From an uncultured Saprospiraceae bacterium (GTDB lineage: Bacteria > Bacteroidota > Bacteroidia > Chitinophagales > Saprospiraceae), in assembly GCA_938015595.1 (NCBI GenBank), contig CALLPI010000006.1, forward strand, positions 1 to 64,000: DNA of 64,000 nt. The letters are read 5' to 3'. Made by a program: the position numbers and the translations under genes. The notes below the pieces were generated by a model. That model ran no database searches, had not been told where the DNA came from, and saw only the letters and a program-made list of their open reading frames with translations. How positions within the stretch are numbered: the first letter of the stretch is position 1; each line of letters begins with the position of its first letter. Shown here piece after piece: positions 51,951-60,300 of this stretch.

Positions 51951-52856
51951 TCACACAGCCACCTCTGCCTTGATGTGTGGGTGGGGGTCGTAGCCGATGA
52001 GGGTGAAGTCCTCGTAGCGAAAGGCAAATAGGTCAGCTACGGCCGGATTGAGTATCATGCTGGGTAGGGGGCGCAGCTCGCGGCTGAGTTGCAGTTGGGC
52101 TTGCGCGATGTGGTTGTTGTACAGATGTACATCGCCAAAGGTGTGTATAAACTCGCCGGGCTGAAGCCGGCACACTTGCGCCACCATCAAAGTGAGCAAG
52201 GCGTAAGAGGCAATATTGAAGGGTACGCCCAGAAACACATCTGCTGAGCGCTGGTACAACTGACAAGAAAGCCGACCATTGGACACATAAAACTGGAAAA
52301 GTGCATGACAGGGCGGCAGGCCAGCTCTGACCATGACCGGTATGTCTTTGGGGTTCCAAGCCGACACGATGAGGCGGCGGGAGTCGGGGGTGTTTTGAAT
52401 GCTGGCCAGCACCTCTTTGATTTGATCCACACCCTCAAAGTTGCGCCACTGACGGCCATACACGGGGCCGAGTTCGCCCCACTGGCGGGCGAAGGCGTCG
52501 TTGTCGCGGATGCGCTGCACAAAAACAGCCATGTGTTCGCGCCAGGCCTCGCTGTACTTGGGGTATTGTACCGTCTGCCCGGTGGCCTCCAGCCAGTGCT
52601 GGTATGGCCACTCGTTCCAGATATTGACACCGTGGCGTACCAGGTACTGTATGTTGGTATCGCCCGCCAAAAACCAGAGTAACTCGTGTATGATGGCCTT
52701 GACGTTCAGTTTTTTAGTAGTGAGCAAGGGAAATCCCTCCGTCAGGTCAAAGCGCATCTGGTAGCCAAATATGCTGAGCGTACCGATGCCTGTGCGGTCA
52801 GATTTAGCTTCGCCCCGAGAGAGAATATGATGAAGTAGTTCGTGATACTGGCGCAT
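51951..52856 (-). CDS. thyA: Thymidylate synthase ThyA
   Basis: A 301-residue enzyme that methylates dUMP to dTMP with 5,10-methylenetetrahydrofolate. The catalytic Cys183 is in [12 protein letters not shown], and [23 protein letters not shown] is the strongest signature. RTGIG near residue 22 and the C-terminal [12 protein letters not shown] are conserved. It is longer than E. coli ThyA, with an insert near residues 85-130 as in many other bacteria. The folK/dfrA partners are absent here. Confidence 0.96.
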   Translation of the reverse strand: MRQYHELLHHILSRGEAKSDRTGIGTLSIFGYQMRFDLTEGFPLLTTKKLNVKAIIHELLWFLAGDTNIQYLVRHGVNIWNEWPYQHWLEATGQTVQYPKYSEAWREHMAVFVQRIRDNDAFARQWGELGPVYGRQWRNFEGVDQIKEVLASIQNTPDSRRLIVSAWNPKDIPVMVRAGLPPCHALFQFYVSNGRLSCQLYQRSADVFLGVPFNIASYALLTLMVAQVCRLQPGEFIHTFGDVHLYNNHIAQAQLQLSRELRPLPSMILNPAVADLFAFRYEDFTLIGYDPHPHIKAEVAV

Positions 52857-53000
52857 GATGTGCGAAGTTCGAAGGCAAACTTCCTAAAAAAAAATGGAAT
52901 ACACCCACGCAAAATACAGCCCCCTCTACTTTTGCCTCCCATACTCAATGAGATTTGACAAACTTCCAGTCTATTATCTTTCCGGAATCGGCGGAGCAAA

Positions 53001-53034
53001 AAAACAGCCGGCATAGGGTGCTGCCGGCTGTTTT
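53001..53034 (-). terminator. Perfect 13-bp hairpin terminator of the TonB gene
   Basis: AAAACAGCCGGCA (53001-53013) and TGCCGGCTGTTTT (53022-53034) pair without mismatch around an 8-base loop. On the minus strand seven T follow the stem, the best rho-independent terminator in the window. Confidence 0.88.
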
Positions 53035-53096
53035 GCAGGAGGATTTATCCAAAAATGATCTTCTCTTCAGCGTATGACTATTGTTGGTATTTTGCG

Positions 53097-54047
53097 TCAG
53101 TTATACTCGAGGATAAACTTCACGGGCAGATTGAACCACACGCGCACGGGCTTGCCCCTTTGTTTGCCAGGCGTCCATTTTTGAGGCAAGGTATTCATAA
53201 GATTGACCACGCGCAGAGCTTCTTCACCGCACTTGCCGCCGATGTCGCGTATTACTTCAGCTTTTTGGATAGAGCCGTCGGTTTCCACTACGAAGCGCAC
53301 CACTACTGTACCTTCAATGCCATTTTCGCGGGCCATGGCAGGATACTGGATGTTGTCGTAGATGAACTGGAGCATCTTCTTATCGGCACAAGCCTTGCGT
53401 TCATCGTTGGTGGCCAGGTTTTCGCAGCCCGGAAAGCGGGGCATTTCTTCTACCACTTTAAAAATTTCCTCTTCCTCTACATGCAAAGGCGGGGGCGGGG
53501 GTGGCGGAGGCGTAGCCGCTTTTACCTCTGTCTTCTTTTCTACTACTACTACTGGCGGCGCATCTACGGCTGTATTGGCTTCCACTGATTGGTCCACAAA
53601 CTCTACCGGCGCAGTATCCAGAATAGCCTCATTGGGCACTTCCTGAATGACGGGCGGGGGCGGGGGTGGCGGAGGCGGGGGCGCGTCAGTGCTACGCGGT
53701 GGCTCTACTTCTATGTCTGTGGCAATCACGTCCAGTGCGCCTTGGGGGATGCGGGCTTTGTATTCGTAGGTAGTCAGGTTAAACGCGCCGATGATGATAA
53801 CCAGCACGGCTACCAGCGATATGCGAAAAAAAATGCCGCTCCAGCGGAACACGTCTGCCTCGGGATACTTTTTGGTAACATCCCAGATACCCTGGCCACG
53901 TTGTGCGCTGTATTTTTCCGTCAGTTTTTTGTTGGCCTGGGCACTGAAATGGCGTTTGGCCAGCCAGACCATTAAAGTTAACAGGGCTACTACGGCGGCG
54001 GTCAGCAGTAGAAATTCCTGGTTGGTGAAAGATAGTGCGGTGTTCAT
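53097..54047 (-). CDS. Energy transducer TonB, with two N-terminal helices
   Basis: A 316-residue TonB-family protein that carries proton-motive force from ExbB/ExbD to outer-membrane receptors. It has a first hydrophobic helix at residues about 12-28 and a second at about 71-90. The latter is followed by the usual Pro-rich spacer (tracts of 10 and 8 Pro near 123-132 and 181-188). The C-terminal domain (about 215-316) includes YPAMARENGIEGTVVVRFVVETDGSI. The extra leading helix is unlike the single-helix TonB of E. coli. ExbB/ExbD genes are not adjacent. Confidence 0.9.
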   Translation of the reverse strand: MNTALSFTNQEFLLLTAAVVALLTLMVWLAKRHFSAQANKKLTEKYSAQRGQGIWDVTKKYPEADVFRWSGIFFRISLVAVLVIIIGAFNLTTYEYKARIPQGALDVIATDIEVEPPRSTDAPPPPPPPPPPVIQEVPNEAILDTAPVEFVDQSVEANTAVDAPPVVVVEKKTEVKAATPPPPPPPPLHVEEEEIFKVVEEMPRFPGCENLATNDERKACADKKMLQFIYDNIQYPAMARENGIEGTVVVRFVVETDGSIQKAEVIRDIGGKCGEEALRVVNLMNTLPQKWTPGKQRGKPVRVWFNLPVKFILEYN

Positions 54048-54237
54048 ACCTCCAGTATTTTAAAGTGACCCAAAAGCAGTGGTTCCAAAATCTGTGAAAG
54101 TGAGGTCCTCGCTGCTGAAACAAAATTAGCCGCTTTACTTACTGGAATGAGATGATGCGCATCACCTGCCAGAATGACTTTTATCAAAAATTCAGCGCTG
54201 TTTTTTGAAAAGTGCGCAACGCATAAGGAACTTACGC

Positions 54238-55152
54238 TTAGCCAAACACATTGAAACGGCGCTTGACCCACTCCGACCCTGCAAAGGTGGTCAGATAGTA
54301 CAGCACGTGCTTCCAATGCCATCCGGCGCGTCGGAAGTAGAAACGCGCCTGCTCCATTTCGCCCATGAGGTAGTGGTAGCGCGCTCGCGTACCATGAATG
54401 CGCTTACGAGCCAGGCGTACCTCATGGGGGTAGGCTGAGGCATAGGATTCGAGAGTGTACAGAGAATAGTAAAAATCCTGAATGACGTAGCGTCTATTCA
54501 GTGAAAGGTTGCCCCCTTTCACATGGCGGTGGTACAGACTTTCGCACACTTCTATGCTGGGGCGCTGATGAAACAATCGCAAGAACCAATCGTAATCGGA
54601 AAGATTGAAGTGCTCCTCAAACTCGATGTGCCTGAGAGATGCATCGTATATGATGCCAGCTAAATACGCTTGTTGCCCTTGGTGGGCCTTAGTCAACTTT
54701 TGCAGAAAAGTGACATTGGCATCGTAAAATATAAAGTTTTGGCTTGAAGGAGAGGGATTAATGCGCTGCAATGTTTTGCCACTCGTATTGTCGAGAATAG
54801 TATAGCCGCAACTTACAATGGGGGCTTTCTGCAAGAGAGGAAGTTGAGTGATTATTTTATGAGGCAGCCATTCGTCATCGTGATCCACAATACAGATGTA
54901 ATCGCCGGTGGCCATGCGAAGCCCCATATTTCGCCCTGGATTGGGGCCTCCCGCTTTTTGTGGGGGGCGATGAAAGGGAATGCCGTATTGCTTGAGTATT
55001 TGAGGGGTTCGGTCATTGGAGTAATCATCCACCACAATCAGTTCCAGTTCAAAAACGCTACCGCATTCGTCCTGGCCTAAGATGGATTTCAGGGTGCGCT
55101 CCAAGAAATCTTCTGCATTGTAGGTAGTCAGTATGACGGATACCTTCTTCAT
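54238..55152 (-). CDS. Glycosyltransferase family 2
   Basis: A 304-residue GT-A fold glycosyltransferase. The start MKKVSVILTTYNAEDFLERTL is the GT2 signature, followed by VDDYSNDRT and the metal-binding DHDDEW (DxD-type, about residues 92-97). Acceptor-side elements include LSDYDWFLRLF and a C-terminal helical tail. It should add a sugar to a surface glycan or lipid. ATG 55152 overlaps the stop of the upstream DJ-1/PfpI gene by ATGA, so translation is coupled. Confidence 0.9.
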   Translation of the reverse strand: MKKVSVILTTYNAEDFLERTLKSILGQDECGSVFELELIVVDDYSNDRTPQILKQYGIPFHRPPQKAGGPNPGRNMGLRMATGDYICIVDHDDEWLPHKIITQLPLLQKAPIVSCGYTILDNTSGKTLQRINPSPSSQNFIFYDANVTFLQKLTKAHQGQQAYLAGIIYDASLRHIEFEEHFNLSDYDWFLRLFHQRPSIEVCESLYHRHVKGGNLSLNRRYVIQDFYYSLYTLESYASAYPHEVRLARKRIHGTRARYHYLMGEMEQARFYFRRAGWHWKHVLYYLTTFAGSEWVKRRFNVFG

Positions 55153-55712
55153 GCCGGTGGCCAATAATTCATCCTTTTCTGCACGGCCAGGCGGGCTTCT
55201 GGGCCGGCCAGTTTTTCGCACAAATATAGGCCCAGGTCGAGCGAGGAGGCAACAGCGCCGGCAGTGATGACGTCAAAATCTTCCACAATACGGTCTTGGA
55301 GCACCTGCCCGCAGTAGGGTGCCAGGGCCTCGTACTGCTCAAAGTGAGTAGTGGCGCGTCGGCCTTGCAGGAAGCCCGCCGCCCCCAACAACAAGCTGCC
55401 GGTGCACACCGACACCTTCCAGCGCACGCCCACCGCAGTACGCAACCACTTCATAAACTGGGGGTTGCGTATCATAGTGCGCGAGCCAAGGCCGCCAGGC
55501 ACAATGATCATATCGTACACTGCCAGGTTGGGTTGTACTTTGTTGATCTGTATAGAGAGGTTGTAGCTGTCCATGACGCTTTCCTGCAAGGCGCACAAGT
55601 CCCACTTGAGGTGGGGCAGATACCCCAGGGGGCGCAAACGGCTCACGGGGTCATATACGCCAGCGAGGTCTAGGAGAGTGATGTTGTCGTAGAGGATGTA
55701 GGCAATCTGCAT
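55149..55712 (-). CDS. DJ-1/PfpI family protein (class I glutamine amidotransferase-like)
   Basis: A 187-residue single-domain protein with the DJ-1/PfpI fold. The nucleophile Cys103 sits in VSVCTGSLLLGAAGF, the nucleophile elbow, and VPGGLGSR near residue 71 forms the oxyanion region. Sequence type is that of isonitrile hydratase-like or AraC-type GATase1 domains lacking the DNA-binding part. ATG 55712 is used because upstream residues would lie in the tRNA-Ser gene. It is co-transcribed with the GT2 gene. The substrate is unknown. Confidence 0.85.
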   Translation of the reverse strand: MQIAYILYDNITLLDLAGVYDPVSRLRPLGYLPHLKWDLCALQESVMDSYNLSIQINKVQPNLAVYDMIIVPGGLGSRTMIRNPQFMKWLRTAVGVRWKVSVCTGSLLLGAAGFLQGRRATTHFEQYEALAPYCGQVLQDRIVEDFDVITAGAVASSLDLGLYLCEKLAGPEARLAVQKRMNYWPPA

Positions 55713-55753
55713 TGAGCGTGCGGCTTGACATAGGGCAAGCGATACAAGGCATC

Positions 55754-55842
<89 letters not shown>

Positions 55843-55853
55843 TTCAAAAAGTG

Positions 55854-55926
55854 AGCGGCAGACGAGAATCGAACTCGCGACCCTCAGCTTGGGAAGCTGA
55901 TGCTCTACCATCTGAGCTACTGCCGC
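55854..55926 (-). tRNA. tRNA-Gly (CCC)
   Basis: A 73-base minus-strand tRNA with acceptor GCGGCAG/CTGCCGC and discriminator T. The anticodon loop TTCCCAA inside stem TCAGC/GCTGA gives anticodon CCC. It lies 11 bases upstream of tRNA-Ser, so the two may be co-transcribed. Confidence 0.93.
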
Positions 55927-55999
55927 TTCTTTTAGGCCTGCAAAGATACAGGGAATTACGAAGCCATGCAAGCATCTTGCTGGTAACTTTTTTCTTGCC

Positions 56000-56800
56000 T
56001 CAATAACAATCCCAATTGTACCTGATCCGCTCCAGGCGACCAGCCAGGAGGTCTTGGGGGCGAATGAAAAAATTGGCCACGCCGAGATCGCCCCACTGAA
56101 TGCGGTTATGGGAATCGGAGTCTAGTTGGAAGAACAGTTCCATAGGGTCGTCGGGGCTGCGAGGGTCTTCCTGTGTAAACTCTGCGTACCCCCCCAGGCG
56201 GTGGCCAGCAGCATCGGCTATCTGCCCCCATGCTTCGGCTACTGCCCATTCATCGGCCTGGAATCGGGCAAAAAAATCTTCGCCGAAGAGGCCATCGAAG
56301 CGGTAGTCCGACTCTGGCATCAGCCCAGTGTCGGGAGCAAACTGCATGGCAAAGCAGCGCCCTGGGTCAAAGGGAAGGTTGTCTGGGTCGAAATCGGGCA
56401 AGAAAGCGAAATCTTGCTGCAGGGCATTGGCTTGCTGCACCGGCGCTGGGTGATGTATGACCCGAAACCCACGCTGAGCCTCGGGGTCGTCGAAGTCCAG
56501 CCCCATCAGGTCGTCGTCGGCAATGAAAAACTGTACGATGCCCCTCCGGGGAAAGCCCTCCAGCAGTGGCGTTTCGGCCAGGTTGATTTGCGCCAGGAAA
56601 AATAGTGGCCGGCCATCTGATCCGGCTGGGTAAGGCGCATCCTGAAGCCAGTAGGGATAACCGCCAACCTTGCTTTGCCACGGAGGCAAGGCAGCGGCAT
56701 CCGTCTCTTCCAGGGTGATGCGAATAAAGGGCTTTTCCGTAGCAGCCAGGCGTGCGCGATAGGGCTCCAGCGCCTCGGGCCAGTTTTGGGTAACAGACAT
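56000..56800 (-). CDS. YwqG-like DUF1963 protein
   Basis: A 266-residue cytoplasmic protein of the YwqG/DUF1963 family. SKVGGYPYWLQ (about residues 44-54), FLAQINLAE, GIVQFFIADDDLMGLD and the C-terminal LFFQLDSDSHNRIQWGDLGVANFFI are family hallmarks. The fold is known from a Bacillus YwqG structure, but the biological function is not established; in Bacillus it sits near a polymorphic toxin locus. ATG 56800 is used instead of an upstream TTG. It is divergent from an RND transporter gene across 51 bases. Confidence 0.85.
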   Translation of the reverse strand: MSVTQNWPEALEPYRARLAATEKPFIRITLEETDAAALPPWQSKVGGYPYWLQDAPYPAGSDGRPLFFLAQINLAETPLLEGFPRRGIVQFFIADDDLMGLDFDDPEAQRGFRVIHHPAPVQQANALQQDFAFLPDFDPDNLPFDPGRCFAMQFAPDTGLMPESDYRFDGLFGEDFFARFQADEWAVAEAWGQIADAAGHRLGGYAEFTQEDPRSPDDPMELFFQLDSDSHNRIQWGDLGVANFFIRPQDLLAGRLERIRYNWDCY

Positions 56801-56851
56801 AGCAGTCAATTTTCTGCAGCGAAGGTAAACATTTCGCGGCAGGTGGAGTTT

Positions 56852-59107
56852 ATGCCTGCAACTATGGACAGAGCAACTTTCATTTGGCGCTGGGGCATTA
56901 TGGCGGCCTTCGCGCTTCTGGCGGCTTTTTCAGTGTATTACGGCCTGCGCATTCAGTTTTCTTTTGACTTCGAGCAGTTCTTTCCCGAAGGCGACGAAGA
57001 CCTGGCTTTCTTTCGGGAATTCGTGCAAGAGTTTGAAACTGACGACAACTTCATGCTCATTGCCATACGGCGTCAAGAGGGGGTATTCGAGCAGCGCTTC
57101 CTGGAGCAAGTACGGGAGTTTACGCTGGCATGCCGGCAGTTGCCTCACGTGCAGGAGGCGCAATCGCTTACCACGGTCAGCTATCCGCTCAAGACGCCGT
57201 TTGCCATTACCACCATCCCTGTGGTGCACATTTCTGAGCCGGAGCGCTATGCGGAAGACAAAGCGCGCATACTGTCAGACGAGCGCTTTGTGCACAACTT
57301 CATCACCACCGACGCGCGCACCCTGACCGTGTTGCTCAAAATGACAGACAAGATAGACCTGGGACCATCGCGTGAGTTTATGAAAGCCCTGGGCCAGCTT
57401 GTCGCCCGCTACGATTTCGAGGAAGTACACTATCTGGGGCGGCCTTATTTTCAAAAAGAGCTGGTGCGTATGCAGTTGCGAGAGATCATCGTATCGGCAG
57501 CAGCATCAGCGCTGCTGGTCACGCTGCTGCTGTGGTGGTTGTTGCGACGCTTCTGGGGCGTGTTTGTGTCTTTGATATCCATTGGGTTGGGCATGTTGCT
57601 ATTTTTGGGGTTGCTGGGGGCATTGGGGCGCAGCCTAAATGCGCTGTCGGCCTTGTATCCGCTGCTAATGATCATTGTAGGTACTTCTGATGTAGTGCAC
57701 ATTTTGTCGAAGTATCAAGACGAACTACTGCGGGGCAAAAGCCGGCGCGACGCCATCCGCATCACCATCAAGGAGATAGGCCTGGCTACGTTTATGACTT
57801 CCGCTACTACGGCTATTGGGTTTATGTCGCTGATGACCAGCCGTATTGGCCCCATTCGGGAGTTTGGGGTCAATTCTGCCATGGGGGTACTGGTGGCATT
57901 CATCACAGTTATCATTTTTACGACTACGCTGCTCACCTGGTTCAGCGCTGATCAGATCAGCCGCCTGGGGCGCGAGCAAAACTTCTGGAACAAACTACTC
58001 AACGGGGTTTACCTATTTACTCGCATGCATACGCAGCCCATTGTATGGGGGGCGGTACTGCTATGTGTGATACTTTGCGTGGGCATAGCACGGGTAGGTA
58101 CAAATTACGACCTAGCTAACAACTTGCCACGGGGCAGTAAAATCACCGAAGACTTCCAGTTTTTTGAGCGCGAACTGGCCGGCTTTCGCCCGCTGGAGTT
58201 TGCTGTGTACGCCCAAAATGGCCTCCGCGCTGACGACCCCGCCGTGCTGCGCCAAATGGATACGTTGGAGCAGTTCTTGCGCCGCTTCCCAGCTATTCAG
58301 GCCATCAACTCTGTAACGACCGTGTATAAGTCCATACACCAGATGAACAACGGCAACCAGCGCGCAGCCTACCGCCTACCCGACGACGACGAAACCCTGG
58401 AGCAGTACCGCCGCCTAAGCGCCAAAATACCCAAGCAAGGCATAAGCGTGCTGCTAAGTAAAGATGGGAGCAAAGCGCGCATCACCTCGCGCGTGAAAGA
58501 CTGCGGTGCCGACAGCATCAAGGTTATGGGAATCCAGATTGACCGATTTGTGGCAGCACACACTGACCCGACCGTGGCTAAATTTCGGCTTACTGGCACA
58601 GGTCTCATCATTGACAAAAACGCCGAGTACGTGCGCACTAGCTTGTTTGAGGGGTTGGCCGTGTCAGTGGGCATTATTTCGCTGCTTATGGCGCTATTGT
58701 TTCGCAATTTCAAAATGTTACTTATTTCTCTGATTCCCAATGTTCTTCCACTACTGGTGGCCGGGGCGCTACTGGGCTACTTTGGCATAACGCTTGACGC
58801 GGGCATCTCCATTATCTTCACCATTGTGCTGGGCATTGCGGTGGACGACAGCATTCACTTCCTAAGCCGCTTCAAGCTGCTGCGCGGCCAGGGTATAGCA
58901 GTAGAGCATGCCATCCAGGCTACTATGATGGAGACGGGCAAGCCCATTGTACAAACCACCATCTTACTGTTTTTTGGTTTTCTGGTGCTGTTGTTTTCCA
59001 TCAATCCGCCTAGCGTGTACGTCGGTTTGGTTATTAGCACTACTTTAGTCAGCGCCCTGGTGTGTGACTTGCTGCTGCTGCCAGTGCTGCTGCGGCGATG
59101 GATGTGA
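56852..59107 (+). CDS. RND/MMPL family exporter (HpnN-like)
   Basis: A 751-residue inner-membrane protein with 12 predicted helices in two repeats. After the first helix (residues about 13-33) comes a large periplasmic domain (to about 205), then five helices with VGTSDVVHILSKY (about 275) and ATFMTSATTAIGFMSLMTSRIGPIREFG near 320-345. The second half repeats this pattern, with GIAVDDSIHFLSRF near 660. This is the MMPL/RND pattern seen in lipid or hopanoid exporters. The ATG at 56852 follows a GGTGGAG box; 56864 is an alternative. The substrate is unknown. Confidence 0.88.
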   Translation: MPATMDRATFIWRWGIMAAFALLAAFSVYYGLRIQFSFDFEQFFPEGDEDLAFFREFVQEFETDDNFMLIAIRRQEGVFEQRFLEQVREFTLACRQLPHVQEAQSLTTVSYPLKTPFAITTIPVVHISEPERYAEDKARILSDERFVHNFITTDARTLTVLLKMTDKIDLGPSREFMKALGQLVARYDFEEVHYLGRPYFQKELVRMQLREIIVSAAASALLVTLLLWWLLRRFWGVFVSLISIGLGMLLFLGLLGALGRSLNALSALYPLLMIIVGTSDVVHILSKYQDELLRGKSRRDAIRITIKEIGLATFMTSATTAIGFMSLMTSRIGPIREFGVNSAMGVLVAFITVIIFTTTLLTWFSADQISRLGREQNFWNKLLNGVYLFTRMHTQPIVWGAVLLCVILCVGIARVGTNYDLANNLPRGSKITEDFQFFERELAGFRPLEFAVYAQNGLRADDPAVLRQMDTLEQFLRRFPAIQAINSVTTVYKSIHQMNNGNQRAAYRLPDDDETLEQYRRLSAKIPKQGISVLLSKDGSKARITSRVKDCGADSIKVMGIQIDRFVAAHTDPTVAKFRLTGTGLIIDKNAEYVRTSLFEGLAVSVGIISLLMALLFRNFKMLLISLIPNVLPLLVAGALLGYFGITLDAGISIIFTIVLGIAVDDSIHFLSRFKLLRGQGIAVEHAIQATMMETGKPIVQTTILLFFGFLVLLFSINPPSVYVGLVISTTLVSALVCDLLLLPVLLRRWM

Positions 59108-59230
59108 GCAAAGTTGCGCATTGCACAAGCAATGACTCCTTTAGACTTGCGAATAGTGCGCCTCTGGAAATTCTGCTACGCCTCCAAGCGCAAAAGGCCA
59201 TCCAGAAACGATTAATTGCTGCCAAAACGC

Positions 59231-59238
59231 TACTTTTG
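59231..59238 (+). promoter_or_regulatory. -7 element of mnmH
   Basis: TACTTTTG matches TAnnTTTG and lies 16 bases before ATG 59254, implying a leader of only a few bases. No -33 TTG is seen at the usual distance. Confidence 0.42.
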
Positions 59239-59253
59239 AGTAAAAAACAGAGT

Positions 59254-60300
59254 ATGCCTCCTGCAAGGGTGGATATTGCCCAGTTTCTGACAGAACGCCG
59301 CGAGCGCGCGCTGCTCGACGTACGTACCCCTGCCGAATATGAGGCTGGCCACATTCCCGGCGCGCTCAATCTGCCACTGTTCAGCAACGAAGAGCGGGCA
59401 GAAGTAGGTACGCTGTACAAGCAGGTCAGCCCGCGGGCGGCCTTCTTGCGCGGGCTAGAGCTTGCCGGTGCCCGCATGAGAAGCTACGTAGAACAAGCGC
59501 TGGCCATGGCACCCCACGGACGCATAGCCATGTACTGCTGGCGAGGCGGACAGCGAAGCGGTAGCATGGCCTGGCTGCTGGACACAGCTGGCATGGACGT
59601 TGTGACCCTGCAAGGCGGCTACAAAGCCTGGAGACAGCATGTTTTTGAGCAAATGGCGCAATGCCCGGCGCAGTTCATTGTGTTAGGCGGCCAAACTGGC
59701 GCCGGCAAAACCCGCATCTTGCATGCTCTGCGTGAAGCCGGCCAGCAAATCCTCGACCTGGAAGCCCTGGCCAACCACAAGGGTTCGGCATTTGGCAGCC
59801 TGGGCGAAGCACCCCAGCCCACTCATGAGCACTTTACCAACCTACTGTACGACGCTCTGTTTGCGCTGGACTTCAGTCGCCGCATCTGGGTAGAAAGCGA
59901 AAGCAAGGCCATTGGCAAAGTGCAAATTCCCAACGAATTGTGGCGGCACATCTGCGCTGCACCAATGATTGAAATCCAGATCCCACTGGAGCAGCGCTTG
60001 GCCAACCTCGTAGTTCTATACGGTGCCTACCCCAAGGCTCAACTAGCGGAAGCATTCCGACGCATAGCCAAGCGCCTGGGCGGGCTGCGCTTGCACCAGG
60101 CCCTAGAAGCACTCGAGGCCAATGACTACGCCCAGGCTGCCACCATTGCTCTGGAGTACTATGACAAAGCCTACCAACTCTCGCTAAGTGCTATGAACCG
60201 AGGACAGCACTGGAGCCTGACACCTGACAGCACCGAACCGACAGAAATAGCGCGGCAGTTGCTTGAATTAAACCTTACCCCAAATATTTGCCCACAATAG
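59254..60300 (+). CDS. mnmH: tRNA 2-selenouridine synthase MnmH
   Basis: A 348-residue enzyme that alters the wobble 2-thiouridine of certain tRNAs, geranylating it and, with selenophosphate, converting it to 2-selenouridine. An N-terminal rhodanese domain (residues about 1-130) has Cys95 in the family-specific MYCWRGGQRSGSM. The C-terminal P-loop domain begins GGQTGAGKT (145-153). ATG 59254 is chosen because homology starts there (the open frame extends to 59098) and because a -7 box lies just upstream. selD is not in the window. Its 3' end overlaps convergent nadE by 26 bases. Confidence 0.92.
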   Translation: MPPARVDIAQFLTERRERALLDVRTPAEYEAGHIPGALNLPLFSNEERAEVGTLYKQVSPRAAFLRGLELAGARMRSYVEQALAMAPHGRIAMYCWRGGQRSGSMAWLLDTAGMDVVTLQGGYKAWRQHVFEQMAQCPAQFIVLGGQTGAGKTRILHALREAGQQILDLEALANHKGSAFGSLGEAPQPTHEHFTNLLYDALFALDFSRRIWVESESKAIGKVQIPNELWRHICAAPMIEIQIPLEQRLANLVVLYGAYPKAQLAEAFRRIAKRLGGLRLHQALEALEANDYAQAATIALEYYDKAYQLSLSAMNRGQHWSLTPDSTEPTEIARQLLELNLTPNICPQ

